NCBI RefSeq assembly: GCF_900115175.1
Contig: NZ_FOYV01000001.1
Location: forward strand, 1,116,001-1,180,000
Reading direction: 5' to 3'
From: Marinobacter gudaonensis
GTDB taxonomy: Bacteria > Pseudomonadota > Gammaproteobacteria > Pseudomonadales > Oleiphilaceae
Length of the DNA: 64,000 nt
Part shown: in pieces, positions 1 through 12,327 of the stretch
How positions within the stretch are numbered: the stretch's first letter is position 1
How the letters are laid out: the number at the start of each line of letters is the position of its first letter
The notes under the pieces: generated by a model
The model's database searches: none
What the model saw: the letters and a program-made list of their open reading frames with translations, nothing else
Told to the model about the DNA's origin: nothing
Made by a program: the position numbers and the translations under genes

Positions 1-258
1 GAAGAAACCAATATCAAGGCCCGGGGTGATGGCAGTTATGCCGTCAAAGCGGTAACTCCGATTGATGACTTCAACGAGTTTTTCGAGACCGAGCTCGATG
101 AGGAGGAGTTCGACACCATCGGCGGCCTGGTACTCAAGGAATTCGGACACCTGCCCAGACGGGGCGAGTCGGTGGAGTTTGGCGGTTTGAATTTTGCCAT
201 TGCCAATGCTGACAACCGTGTTATCCGTCTGCTGCAGGTAACCCGCAGTGAACAGTGA
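1..258 (+). CDS. corC: CorC/HlyC-family transporter-associated protein, C-terminal part
   Basis: The window opens inside this gene; 85 codons and a TGA remain. The translation has the look of a CorC_HlyC domain: an acidic stretch around FFETELDEEEFDTIGG, then LVLKEFGHLPRRGE and a closing segment ending in VIRLLQVTRSEQ. The family (CorC/YbeX) is linked to magnesium and cobalt efflux and normally has CBS domains, which lie upstream of the window. The stop overlaps the GTG start of lnt by 11 bases. The corC-lnt pairing is the same as in E. coli and Pseudomonas, which supports both calls and suggests one transcript. Confidence 0.85.
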   Translation, partial: EETNIKARGDGSYAVKAVTPIDDFNEFFETELDEEEFDTIGGLVLKEFGHLPRRGESVEFGGLNFAIANADNRVIRLLQVTRSEQ

Positions 259-1807
259 AGCCCGCAGCCACGCTCTGAGCACACGTTTCTCGTCAAACCG
301 ATGGCTGGCCGCCGCCACCCTGCTGGTGGCCGGCGCCCTGCAGACGTTGACCTTTTCGCCCTTTCACCATTGGTGGCTGGGGCCTGTCTCCATTCTGCTG
401 ATTCTGCTGGTAACCGTCCCGCAGGCCCGGGAAAGGCTCTTCCGGGCGGGCTGGTTGACCGGGCTGGGGCTGTTCGCCAGCGGCGCCAGCTGGGTCTACG
501 TCAGCATCAGTGAACACGGCAACACCGCAATCCCTATTGCCGTCCTGCTGACGGTGATCTTTGTGGCCGGGCTGGCCCTGTTCCACGGCCTGGCATTCTG
601 GTTCTGGGGAAAACTGGCGAAGGATAACCCGGTTCGCCGCCTCATTCTGTTCCCGGCCATCTGGATTCTCGGTGACTGGCTGCGTGGCTGGTTGCTGACC
701 GGTTTCCCCTGGCTCTACCTGGGCACAGCCCACACCGACGGTCCACTGGCTGGCCTCGCCCCGCTGACTGGCGTGCACGGGATCACCTTCTGGATTACGG
801 TTTCCGGCGCAGCGCTCTACGGTGCCTGGTGGCTGATTCGGGAGCGGCGGCCCGTGGCTGCGGGCATCACGGTCGTCGTGGCGCTGATTCCCTGGCTGGT
901 AGCCCCCGCCATGAACCGCATCCAGTGGACCGAGCTGGCCTCGGAGCCGACCAGCTTCGCGGCCATGCAGGGCAACATCCCCCAGCAGATCAAATGGGAC
1001 CCGGAGTTCCTGAAAGACCAGATCGTCACCTACCTGGGCATGACCGAGGATCACTGGGACACCGACCTGATTCTGTGGCCGGAAACCGCCATCCCGATTC
1101 CCCAGGACCAGGCGGGCAAGATCATTGATCACATTGATGAACAGCTCGGCGAGAACAGCACCCTGATCACCGGTATTCCCTGGTACGGTTTCAGCGACCG
1201 CATTGAGGACTTTACATTCCACAACAGCATCATGGCCATTGGCAACGGCGAGGGCATGTACCACAAGCAGAAGCTGGTGCCTTTCGGAGAGTATGTGCCG
1301 CTGCAGAGCGTACTGCGGGGACTGATTGGTTTCTTCGACCTGCCCATGAGCGACTTCAGCCGTGGCCCCGAATGGCAGGATCCGCTCACGGCCAACAGTG
1401 TGAACGTGATGCCGTTCATCTGCTATGAGGTGGCCTACCCGGATTTCGTGGCCTTCAACGCCCGGGGCTCGGGCCTGCTGCTGACCATCAGCAACGACGG
1501 CTGGTTCGGCGATTCCATCGGGCCGCTGCAGCACCTGCAGATCGCCCGGATGCGCGCGCTGGAAACCGGTCGTTACATGGTCCGTGGCACCAACAATGGC
1601 GTGACCGCCATTATCAACCATCGGGGCCAGCTAACGGAGACCATCCCGCAGTTTGAGCGAGCCACGCTTACGGGTGAGGTGTTCACCGCCAGCGGCAGCA
1701 CGCCCTACATGCAGACCGGCTCCTGGCCAGTGCTGACCCTCGCGGTAATCCTTATCGTCTTCGTGCGCGAGCGGGTTATTCCTCCTGTTTCGGCCAGCGG
1801 CTCGTAA
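248..1807 (+). CDS. lnt: Apolipoprotein N-acyltransferase
   Basis: This inner-membrane enzyme adds the third acyl chain to the N-terminal cysteine of lipoproteins, the last step of lipoprotein maturation. It is 519 aa, the usual family length. Hydrophobic membrane segments fill about residues 18-220 and a nitrilase-like domain occupies about 235-490. The nitrilase triad is visible: Glu279 in WPETAIP, Lys340 (or 342) before LVPFGEYVP, and Cys392 in MPFICYEVAYP. The start is GTG at 248, overlapping corC, which suggests translational coupling. The gene ends convergently with the zinc-ribbon gene, overlapping its 3' end by 32 bases. Confidence 0.95.
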   Translation: MNSEARSHALSTRFSSNRWLAAATLLVAGALQTLTFSPFHHWWLGPVSILLILLVTVPQARERLFRAGWLTGLGLFASGASWVYVSISEHGNTAIPIAVLLTVIFVAGLALFHGLAFWFWGKLAKDNPVRRLILFPAIWILGDWLRGWLLTGFPWLYLGTAHTDGPLAGLAPLTGVHGITFWITVSGAALYGAWWLIRERRPVAAGITVVVALIPWLVAPAMNRIQWTELASEPTSFAAMQGNIPQQIKWDPEFLKDQIVTYLGMTEDHWDTDLILWPETAIPIPQDQAGKIIDHIDEQLGENSTLITGIPWYGFSDRIEDFTFHNSIMAIGNGEGMYHKQKLVPFGEYVPLQSVLRGLIGFFDLPMSDFSRGPEWQDPLTANSVNVMPFICYEVAYPDFVAFNARGSGLLLTISNDGWFGDSIGPLQHLQIARMRALETGRYMVRGTNNGVTAIINHRGQLTETIPQFERATLTGEVFTASGSTPYMQTGSWPVLTLAVILIVFVRERVIPPVSASGS

Positions 1808-2324
1808 CCCGTTCATAGTAATGGGAGCCGCAGGCCTCACAGGGCTCCAGGTGGCTGGTTGCAGTGAGGCAGCGCATGTGCCCGCAGTTCAGGCACTGGA
1901 ACATGCCCGCTGTGGCTACCTCACCGGAGATGTATTGGCCCACCTCTTTGTTCTCCAACTTTTGTCTCAGCTCAAGTGTGTCCACTAGGGTTTTGTCGGC
2001 AATGGAGAACAGACTGTCCGCCAGTTGATGCTCAAGCAGAGCAATATCGAGCTGTAGCCACTCCTTCAGCCCCTCGCCGGTTTCATCCACGAAGTGCAGC
2101 AGGTGCTCCAGATCCCGCTTGAGGTATTCGCCGAGCAGGTCGGCTTCTTCCCGGGTCATCTCCTCCAGTTCGTACTCGAACTCCACAGCCTTTTGGACCT
2201 CGTCCTCCAGGGTCTGCAATGAGGCGTTCTCGAACTCCCGCAGCCGCGTCTGCACACGCTCCAGCATGCGGTCATACACTTCCAGGGCCTTACCTGAGAG
2301 ATGGCTTCTTTCCGGTTCTGTCAT
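1776..2324 (-). CDS. Zinc-ribbon protein of the YbeL/DUF1451 type
   Basis: This 182-aa protein is strongly acidic and mostly helical or coiled-coil through about residue 140. It ends in a zinc ribbon with two CxxCG knuckles (CLNCGHMRC and CEACGSHYY). This matches the YbeL/DUF1451 family, whose function is not established and which lies near lnt-leuS in E. coli too. It is convergent with lnt and divergent from leuS. Its upstream region holds the two inverted copies of the palindromic repeat described separately. No enzymatic function is claimed. Confidence 0.8.
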   Translation of the reverse strand: MTEPERSHLSGKALEVYDRMLERVQTRLREFENASLQTLEDEVQKAVEFEYELEEMTREEADLLGEYLKRDLEHLLHFVDETGEGLKEWLQLDIALLEHQLADSLFSIADKTLVDTLELRQKLENKEVGQYISGEVATAGMFQCLNCGHMRCLTATSHLEPCEACGSHYYERVTSRWPKQEE

Positions 2325-2386
2325 GTTGACTCCTTATTGCCCATTCGGGCTTACCCACTGGTACCGGGCTGAGGTGGAGGAGCCGC

Positions 2387-2484
2387 GGTTCGGGCCGACT
2401 TTCCGGGACACGCTGTGAATACGTCCCTGTACGCTTGACTGCAGCATCCATGCTGCAGACAGTCCCGGAAAGTCGGCCCGAACC
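2387..2484 (+). repeat. Dispersed palindromic element, copy A
   Basis: Arms 2387-2409 and 2462-2484 are perfect 23-bp inverted repeats. They enclose a 52-nt core (2410-2461) that starts ACGCTGTGAATACGTCCC and contains two smaller hairpins, one around ATAC..GTAC and one with stem CTGCAGCA/TGCTGCAG and loop TCCA. The core is shared with the other four copies; the outer arms are not. It lies in the divergent gap between the zinc-ribbon gene and leuS, 57 bp from copy B in opposite orientation. Confidence 0.9.
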
Positions 2485-2541
2485 CCGCCTCCCCGACGTC
2501 CGAATAAGACGCTCTGACGGCACTGACAATGCTCGGGCGCT

Positions 2542-2639
2542 GGTGGTGGATGTCTCCCCGGGACTGTGAGCAGCAGGGATGCTGCGATCAAGCCTACAGG
2601 GACGTATTTACGGCGTGTCCCGGGGAGACATCCACCACC
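2542..2639 (-). repeat. Dispersed palindromic element, copy B (inverted)
   Basis: Arms 2542-2564 and 2617-2639 are perfect 23-bp inverted repeats, with four more pairs outside one mismatch. The 52-nt core read on the minus strand starts ACGCCGTAAATACGTCCC and resembles copy A most closely. With copy A it forms a head-to-head pair filling most of the 441-bp gap 2325-2765. The rest of that gap (2640-2765) holds the leuS leader and a TAGAAT that could be a -10 box at 2715-2720, without a convincing -35. Confidence 0.9.
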
Positions 2640-2747
2640 GGCGCTTCCCCCATATCACAGAGTCTGGCACAAGAAGGGAAAATTGGCAGACTACCTGTAA
2701 ACGCTCGTGTGCGTTAGAATGTCCGGCCGCTCCGAACATCATTTTGA

Positions 2748-5360
<2,613 letters not shown>

Positions 5361-5361
5361 T

Positions 5362-5949
5362 ATGCCAATGCAAGGCTCGACTGGCCCGATAAAAGGCCTG
5401 GCCCTGGCCGGGGCTCTCTCGATGCTGATAGCCGGCTGTGGCTTCCAGCTCCGTGGTGCGCCCCCGGTCTCCTCCGCCTTGCAGCCCCTGGCCGTAATCT
5501 GCGCCTCCAATGTTCCCGACACCCTGTGCCAGTCGGTGCGGGAACAGCTTACACTGGGGCAGGTGGAGCTCACCGATCGCGAGGCCGCCGACTTCGTGCT
5601 TCGACTGAGCGATTTTGAATCAGACCGGCGCGCCTCGGCCATCACGGCCCAGGCCGCTGCCGCAGAATACACTCTGCGCCACGCCGTGGATCTGGAAGTT
5701 GTCAGCGCAGACGGCGTTCCCCTGGTGGCAACCACAGAGCTCAATACCACCGAGAGCTACCGTTACGACGAAACCAACGTGCTGGCCAAGCAGCGTGAAG
5801 AGGAAACCCTCCGTCAGCAGATGGACGACCGTCTGGCGCAACAGATCATCTTCCGCCTTGCCCCGTTGACCTCGGATCGCATAGAAGCCATCCGTCAGGA
5901 CTACCAGAGCAGCCAGGACAAGAGCACTGCAACCCCGGGCGAGCCATGA
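5362..5949 (+). CDS. lptE: LPS-assembly lipoprotein LptE
   Basis: This is the outer-membrane lipoprotein that plugs the LptD barrel during lipopolysaccharide export. The 195-aa product begins with a lipoprotein signal peptide whose lipobox is LIAGC, making Cys26 the lipidated residue. GFQLRG follows directly, the hallmark N-terminus of mature LptE. It starts one base after the leuS stop and overlaps holA by four bases (ATGA), giving the conserved leuS-lptE-holA operon. Sequence conservation in this family is low, so the operon context carries much of the assignment. Confidence 0.95.
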   Translation: MPMQGSTGPIKGLALAGALSMLIAGCGFQLRGAPPVSSALQPLAVICASNVPDTLCQSVREQLTLGQVELTDREAADFVLRLSDFESDRRASAITAQAAAAEYTLRHAVDLEVVSADGVPLVATTELNTTESYRYDETNVLAKQREEETLRQQMDDRLAQQIIFRLAPLTSDRIEAIRQDYQSSQDKSTATPGEP

Positions 5950-6953
5950 AGACCACGCCGGCCCAGTTACCACAACTGCTGAAAAAGGGCCTGGCGCCGG
6001 TCTACCTTGTGTCCGGAGACGAGCCTCTGCTGGTGCAGGAGTCCTGCGATCTGGTTCGCAAGGCGGCCCGGGAAGCCGGCTTCCAAGATCGGCTGACCTT
6101 TCACGCAGACCATCAACTGGACTGGAACGCCGTCGCCGACGAGTTCAGCGCCATGTCTCTGTTCGCGGAAAAACGGCGGATTGAAATCCACCTGCCCACC
6201 GGCAAGTTGGGCGACGGCCGCTCCGTCCTCGAGCAGGTACTTCAGGACCCGCCGGAAGACATTATCCTGATGCTGATCAGCGCCCGCCTGGATGCCGCCG
6301 AAACCCGCCGCAAGTGGTACAAGGAACTGCAGGGCAAGGGTGTGCATGTGCCGGTCTGGCCGGTGGATGCCGACAAGTTTCAGGGCTGGCTGCAGCAACG
6401 GGCCGCCAACCAGGGCCTGAATCTTACCCGTGGTGCCCTGGCAATCATGGCCGAGCGCCTCGAAGGCAACCTGCTGGCGGCCAGCCAGGAACTCGACAGA
6501 CTTTCGTTGCTGGCCAACGGCACCACCATTGATGAGGAAACAGTCGAGCAGGCGGTGCAGGACAGCTCCCGCTTCAACGGTTTCGAGCTGGTGACCGAAC
6601 TGATCAGCGGTCGTGCCCCTCACGCCAGTAAGATGATCACCGTGCTGCAGCAGGAAGGCGAAAATCCGCTGGGTCTGCTGACGGTCCTTGGCCGCGACCT
6701 CAACCTGCTGCTGGAAATGAAGTCTCCGGCCAACCAGGCCGACAATCCGGCGGCATTTCTTAAGAAACGCGGCGTTTTCCAGCCCCAGCGGGCACGTGCT
6801 CTCGAGCAGGCCTCGCGCCGGTTGAACCTCAGGCAATTGCACGAAGCTATAGCCCTCTGCAGTCAGATTGACCGGGCCGCCAAAGGCTTCGATCCGTTGC
6901 CGCCCTGGCATTACCTGCGGGATATGGCCGCCTTGCTGGCTGCCCGTTCCTGA
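5946..6953 (+). CDS. holA: DNA polymerase III, delta subunit
   Basis: HolA is the clamp-loader subunit that opens the beta clamp. The 335-aa length is typical (E. coli 343). The N-terminus PVYLVSGDEPLLVQE is the characteristic start of the degenerate AAA+ domain, followed by an LILMLISARLD-type core strand and a helical C-terminal collar domain ending WHYLRDMAALL. The ATG overlaps the lptE stop, implying coupled translation. No nadD follows, unlike in E. coli; the next gene is an unrelated small ORF after a gap of about 110 bp. Confidence 0.95.
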   Translation: MKTTPAQLPQLLKKGLAPVYLVSGDEPLLVQESCDLVRKAAREAGFQDRLTFHADHQLDWNAVADEFSAMSLFAEKRRIEIHLPTGKLGDGRSVLEQVLQDPPEDIILMLISARLDAAETRRKWYKELQGKGVHVPVWPVDADKFQGWLQQRAANQGLNLTRGALAIMAERLEGNLLAASQELDRLSLLANGTTIDEETVEQAVQDSSRFNGFELVTELISGRAPHASKMITVLQQEGENPLGLLTVLGRDLNLLLEMKSPANQADNPAAFLKKRGVFQPQRARALEQASRRLNLRQLHEAIALCSQIDRAAKGFDPLPPWHYLRDMAALLAARS

Positions 6954-7065
6954 CCTGGATCAAACTCCCTTCATATGGCGCTCCCTGTGGCCCATACTCC
7001 CCCTTGACAGTTTTTTGCAATTGGCTGCATTGTAATCGGACCAACACTCCAAGGAGGTGCATGCA

Positions 7066-7329
7066 ATGAGTCTGCAGGAAGAACTCAAAAAGCTGTCGGA
7101 AAAGGTGAAACAGTACCGGGACGAAGCGCGGGTCCAGCTACATCTGGCCCGGGAAGACGTAAAGGACGAATGGGATGATCTTGAACAGGACTGGGATCGT
7201 TTCCGGACCAAGATTGACCAGGTGTTGCACGATGCGGAAGACGCATCGCAGGAGGCCCGCCAGACGGCAAAAAAGCTCGGCGAGGATCTTAAAACCGGGT
7301 ATCAGAACATTCGCAACAAACTGAAGTAA
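7066..7329 (+). CDS. Small hydrophilic coiled-coil protein
   Basis: I do not recognise a family. The product is 87 aa, almost entirely charged and polar, with a heptad-like pattern throughout (LQEELKKLSEKVKQYRDEA), so a single long helix or coiled coil is likely. There is no signal peptide or membrane segment. The start at ATG 7066 is fixed by a near-perfect Shine-Dalgarno, AAGGAGG at 7051-7057, 8 nt upstream; a GTG at 7057 lies inside that site. A TTGACA at 7004-7009 might be a -35 but lacks a good -10. The strong ribosome site suggests high expression. A stress or nucleoid role would be a guess. Confidence 0.75.
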   Translation: MSLQEELKKLSEKVKQYRDEARVQLHLAREDVKDEWDDLEQDWDRFRTKIDQVLHDAEDASQEARQTAKKLGEDLKTGYQNIRNKLK

Positions 7330-7331
7330 AA

Positions 7332-7398
7332 CTGTTAACTCGTTAACACTACGCCACAAATCTCTACCACAGAGACTCTATGCCTCGGAGTCTCTGTG
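7332..7398. other. Palindrome and hairpin between the coiled-coil and nuclease-like genes
   Basis: Directly after the coiled-coil gene, TGTTAAC and GTTAACA face each other across two bases (7332-7347). Then an 11-bp stem (7368-7378 with 7388-7398, CACAGAGACTC/GAGTCTCTGTG) closes a 9-nt loop. No T-run follows, so it is not a standard intrinsic terminator. It could be a 3' end processing structure or part of the leader of the next gene. No further genes are seen in the 185-bp gap. Confidence 0.5.
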
Positions 7399-7514
7399 TC
7401 ATACTTCACAGTATTGGTGAACAAAGCGTCATAGTTTTGACCCCTGATCAGATTGTGACCAGTAAGGCCCTATATGCCAGGGCGCTTGTGCACACTGCGA
7501 GGTATAAAAGGCGT

Positions 7515-8150
7515 ATGAAACGAATCTTACTGCTTCTCACAACACTCACCCTGCTGCTGACCACCACACTGGTGATTGGCCAGAACATCCGGTTCAGCGA
7601 TCCCGAAACGGTGGTTTCCGAGCACTTCTGGGGCAACCTTTACGCGGCCGGTGGCCGGTCGTTCTTCTGCGACCAGGCGTTCACCAGCAAAGGTTTCGTT
7701 CTCACTGACGGTTATGTTTACCCGCTGGCCGACGTGCGCAGCGCCCTGAACTGCGGAACGTCACGGCAGTGCGAGCAGGACAACCGTTACCGGCAGATTG
7801 CCTCGGATCTCCATAACATGATTCCGGTACGCAGCCGTACTGAAATGGGCCGGCGTAACGCACGGTATGAGGATCTGGGTGAAGGCGCGAAGCCCGATGA
7901 ATGCGGCATTCGCCAGAGCGCACAGTTCTTCGAGCCACCGGTTCGGGTAAAGGGTGATGTCGCCCGCACCGTTGCCTACATGGTCGATACCTACGACCTG
8001 CCCTGGCTCGGCTCCACCGCCCTGTTCAAGGGCTGGAACCGACTGGACCCTCCCGATGACGGCGAGCTGACTCGCCACCGTCGAATCGCCGAGATCCAGG
8101 GCAACGACAACCCGTTCATTACCGATCCCGGGCGCATGGAACAACTCTGA
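7515..8150 (+). CDS. Secreted endonuclease-I-like protein, apparently lacking catalytic residues
   Basis: The 211-aa product has an N-terminal signal peptide (about residues 1-22). The remainder resembles periplasmic or secreted endonuclease I (EndA/Vvn/Dns): SDLHNMIPV at 98-105, a VARTVAYM helix, and a closing IAEIQGNDNPF. In active members a WEHVVP segment supplies the metal-binding Glu and general-base His. By my recollected alignment, the corresponding place reads DGYVYP (65-70), so both residues are replaced; the later VNGDR metal site reads EMGRR. It is therefore either a pseudo-enzyme or a diverged subfamily. ATG 7515 with AAAGG just upstream is preferred to longer in-frame starts because it begins the signal peptide. 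Confidence 0.75.
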   Translation: MKRILLLLTTLTLLLTTTLVIGQNIRFSDPETVVSEHFWGNLYAAGGRSFFCDQAFTSKGFVLTDGYVYPLADVRSALNCGTSRQCEQDNRYRQIASDLHNMIPVRSRTEMGRRNARYEDLGEGAKPDECGIRQSAQFFEPPVRVKGDVARTVAYMVDTYDLPWLGSTALFKGWNRLDPPDDGELTRHRRIAEIQGNDNPFITDPGRMEQL

Positions 8151-8202
8151 GCAACCGGCTTCCGGCGCGCCATCCAGAGGCAGGAGGATATAACGGTCAG
8201 AC

Positions 8203-8233
8203 AAAAAAACAGGCCCGAGGGCCTGTTTTTTTT
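8203..8233. terminator. Bidirectional intrinsic terminator
   Basis: A perfect stem of AACAGGCCC and GGGCCTGTT closes a two-base loop, with seven A's on the left and eight T's on the right, so it can stop transcription from either side. It lies between the rightward endonuclease-like gene and the leftward acyl-CoA dehydrogenase. Confidence 0.9.
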
Positions 8234-8256
8234 GCGTCAGAGTTCTGTGCTCAACC

Positions 8257-10047
8257 TTAGAACTCTTCGGCGGTCAGCGCCATCATGGACTCACTGCCAC
8301 TGCGGATACCTTCCGCGAGAGAGACAGTTTTCGGTAACAGGCGGTCGAAGTAGAACCGCGCTGTCTTGAGCTTGCCACTGTAGAACCCGGAGGTGTCCGA
8401 TTCGGCCTGGGGAGCCGCCGCTTTCACCATCTTCGCCCACATGTAGCCAAGTGCTGTCAGACCGAACAAGTCGAGGTAGTCCACAGAGGCGGCACCGATG
8501 GCGTTGGGGTTGTCCCCGGCCTGCTTGATGACGTGTTCGGTTACGTCGTCCAGACGCTCCACCGCCGCCGCCAGCGGCTCCAGGAACGGACGCAGGAACT
8601 CATTGCCACTGTTTTCCTCCAGGAAGTTGGCCACGTCCTGGGCAAACAGCTCGTACAGCTTGCCCTGGCTACCAACCACCTTTCGGCCCATCAGGTCCAG
8701 CGCCTGGATACCGTTGGTACCCTCGTAGATCTGGGTGATACGACAGTCCCGAACCAGCTGCTCCTGGCCCCACTCGCGGATAAAGCCGTGACCGCCGAAC
8801 ACCTGCTGCCCAAGGATACAGGTCTCCAGACCGCGATCCGTCAGGAAGGCCTTGGCCACCGGCGTCAGCAGCGCCACCATGCCCTCTGCGTGCTTGCGGC
8901 GTTCGTCATCCTCGGCGTACTTGGAAATATCCAGCCACTGGGCCACGTATGTGGAGAAGGCACGACCGCCTTCTACATAACTCTTCATGGTCAGCAGCAT
9001 GCGCCGCACATCCGGATGCACCAGGATCGGATCCGCGGCTTTCTCGGGCTGTTGGGCACCGGTCGGCGCACGGCTCTGGATACGGTCCAGGGCGTACTCC
9101 CGGGCGCTCTGCAGGGAGGCTTCCGCGGCGCCAATGCCCTGGATGCCAACACCCAGACGCTCGTAGTTCATCATGGTGAACATGGCGGCGAGGCCCTTGT
9201 TTTCCTCGCCCACGAGCCAACCCTTGGCACCATCGAAGTTCATGACGCAGGTGGCGGAGCCCTTGATGCCCATCTTCTTCTCGATGGAGCCGCAGCTGAA
9301 GCTGTTGCGCTCACCGAGGCTGCCATCCTCGTTTACCAGGAACTTGGGCACCAGGAACAGGGAGATCCCCTTCGGCCCCTTGGGTGCGTCCGGCAGCTTG
9401 GCCAGCACCAGGTGGATAATGTTCTCCGCCATGTCGTGCTCGCCCCAGGTGATGAAGATCTTGGTACCGGTGACGTTGAAGGAACCGTCGCTGTTGGGCT
9501 CGGCCTTGGTGCGGATGATGCCCAGGTCGGTGCCCGCGTGCGGCTCGGTCAGGTCCATGGCACCGGACCAGACGCCGGAGTACATGTTGGGCAGGTATTT
9601 TTCCTTCAGCTCCTGGCTGCCATGGGCATCCAGAGCAAGGCAGGCGCCGGCGGTCAGCATGGGAGCCAGGCCAAAGGCCATGTTGGCGCCCTGCATCATT
9701 TCCTCAAACTGGGCTACCAGAGTCTTGGGCATACCCATACCACCAAACTCGGGGTTGCCGCCCAGCCCGTTCCAGCCACCTTCCAGGATGGTCTGGTAGG
9801 CTTCCTTGAAGCCCTCCGGGGTGGTCACTTCACCGTCGTTCCATTTGCAGCCCTGCTCATCACCTTCACGGTTCAGGGGCGCCAGCACGCCGCCACTGAT
9901 CTTGCCGGCTTCTTCAAGAATGGCATCGGCGGTTTCCGGGTCAACATTCTCGGCAACCTTGGGCAGAGAGGCCCACAATGCCGGGGCATCGAATACCTCA
10001 TTAAGAACGAAGCGCATGTCACGCAGGGGTGCCTGATAATCAGCCAT
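8257..10047 (-). CDS. Acyl-CoA dehydrogenase, long (about 600 aa) form
   Basis: This FAD-dependent dehydrogenase introduces the trans-2 double bond in acyl-CoA during beta-oxidation. At 596 aa it is longer than classical 380-aa enzymes; it has the extra N-terminal segment (MADYQAPLRDMRFVLNEV) and C-terminal domain of the PF12806-containing group, which also includes DmdC-type methylthiopropionyl-CoA dehydrogenases. Visible signatures are LTEPHAGTDLG, TGTKIFITWGEHDM and IYEGTNGIQALDLMGRKV. The start has a GGAGAG ribosome site. It is a paralogue of the next gene upstream, separated by a terminator, so the two are probably transcribed independently. Chain-length specificity cannot be read from the sequence. 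Confidence 0.93.
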   Translation of the reverse strand: MADYQAPLRDMRFVLNEVFDAPALWASLPKVAENVDPETADAILEEAGKISGGVLAPLNREGDEQGCKWNDGEVTTPEGFKEAYQTILEGGWNGLGGNPEFGGMGMPKTLVAQFEEMMQGANMAFGLAPMLTAGACLALDAHGSQELKEKYLPNMYSGVWSGAMDLTEPHAGTDLGIIRTKAEPNSDGSFNVTGTKIFITWGEHDMAENIIHLVLAKLPDAPKGPKGISLFLVPKFLVNEDGSLGERNSFSCGSIEKKMGIKGSATCVMNFDGAKGWLVGEENKGLAAMFTMMNYERLGVGIQGIGAAEASLQSAREYALDRIQSRAPTGAQQPEKAADPILVHPDVRRMLLTMKSYVEGGRAFSTYVAQWLDISKYAEDDERRKHAEGMVALLTPVAKAFLTDRGLETCILGQQVFGGHGFIREWGQEQLVRDCRITQIYEGTNGIQALDLMGRKVVGSQGKLYELFAQDVANFLEENSGNEFLRPFLEPLAAAVERLDDVTEHVIKQAGDNPNAIGAASVDYLDLFGLTALGYMWAKMVKAAAPQAESDTSGFYSGKLKTARFYFDRLLPKTVSLAEGIRSGSESMMALTAEEF

Positions 10048-10191
10048 CGAAACTCTCCAAAAATTCTGTCAGTCAGTTCAGGTGCCCCTTCGATCGCTGT
10101 GCAACCGATGGCACCTGTTCGCGCTATGTGTCCGCTGAAGATTATTTTTATGGGCGCCCATTCTACCCTAAAAGCGAACCCTAACTCATGA

Positions 10192-10224
10192 AGAAAGCCC
10201 GCCTCCGGAGAGCGCGGGCTTTCT
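10192..10224 (-). terminator. Probable intrinsic terminator between the two acyl-CoA dehydrogenases
   Basis: An 11-bp stem (AGAAAGCCCGC with GCGGGCTTTCT) closes an 11-nt loop, just after the stop of the upstream dehydrogenase read leftward. The T-rich tail is short (TTTCTTC), so termination may be partial. Confidence 0.65.
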
Positions 10225-10256
10225 GTCCTTCTGAACGGTCCTTCGGTGCCCGCGCC

Positions 10257-12056
<1,800 letters not shown>

Positions 12057-12156
12057 GGAATCCACCTCGGTTTTCGGTCTCAGCTGAATCAGGTATGACA
12101 GCTTGTGGCCTTGGGTTTGCTCAGACACCGCAACGCTGCGCACTGCGGCCTTAATT

Positions 12157-12181
12157 AAACACTTGTTTGAAACATACGTTT
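12157..12181. promoter_or_regulatory. Tandem PsrA-like operator
   Basis: Two adjacent AAAC-N4-GTTT boxes (12157-12168 and 12170-12181) share a central TGTTTGAAACA, so the 25-bp block is itself a palindrome with two 3-bp mismatched windows. The TetR-type regulator PsrA of pseudomonads and relatives binds G/C-AAAC-N2-4-GTTT-G/C and represses beta-oxidation genes. The site is about 100 bp upstream of the start of the leftward acyl-CoA dehydrogenase. The rest of the 271-bp gap 12057-12327 has one more inverted repeat, CCAAAC-N7-GTTTGG (12235-12253), and no gene. Confidence 0.7.
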
Positions 12182-12327
12182 ACTGGCACAGAATTGTCAA
12201 TAGCCGTATGCAAAATTTGTGTTGCGTTGTGTCACCAAACAGACACGGTTTGGGCGTTCCAGGCCGATAGCCGGTCCGGGCTGTGCAATACATGGGAATG
12301 GGAAAAGCAGCTATACAGCGCCGTTAT

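Noticed and set aside
7332..7347. TGTTAAC/GTTAACA palindrome as a third BirA operator
   Set aside because: The half-sites are two bases apart instead of 14, lack the CC/GG ends, and no biotin gene is near.
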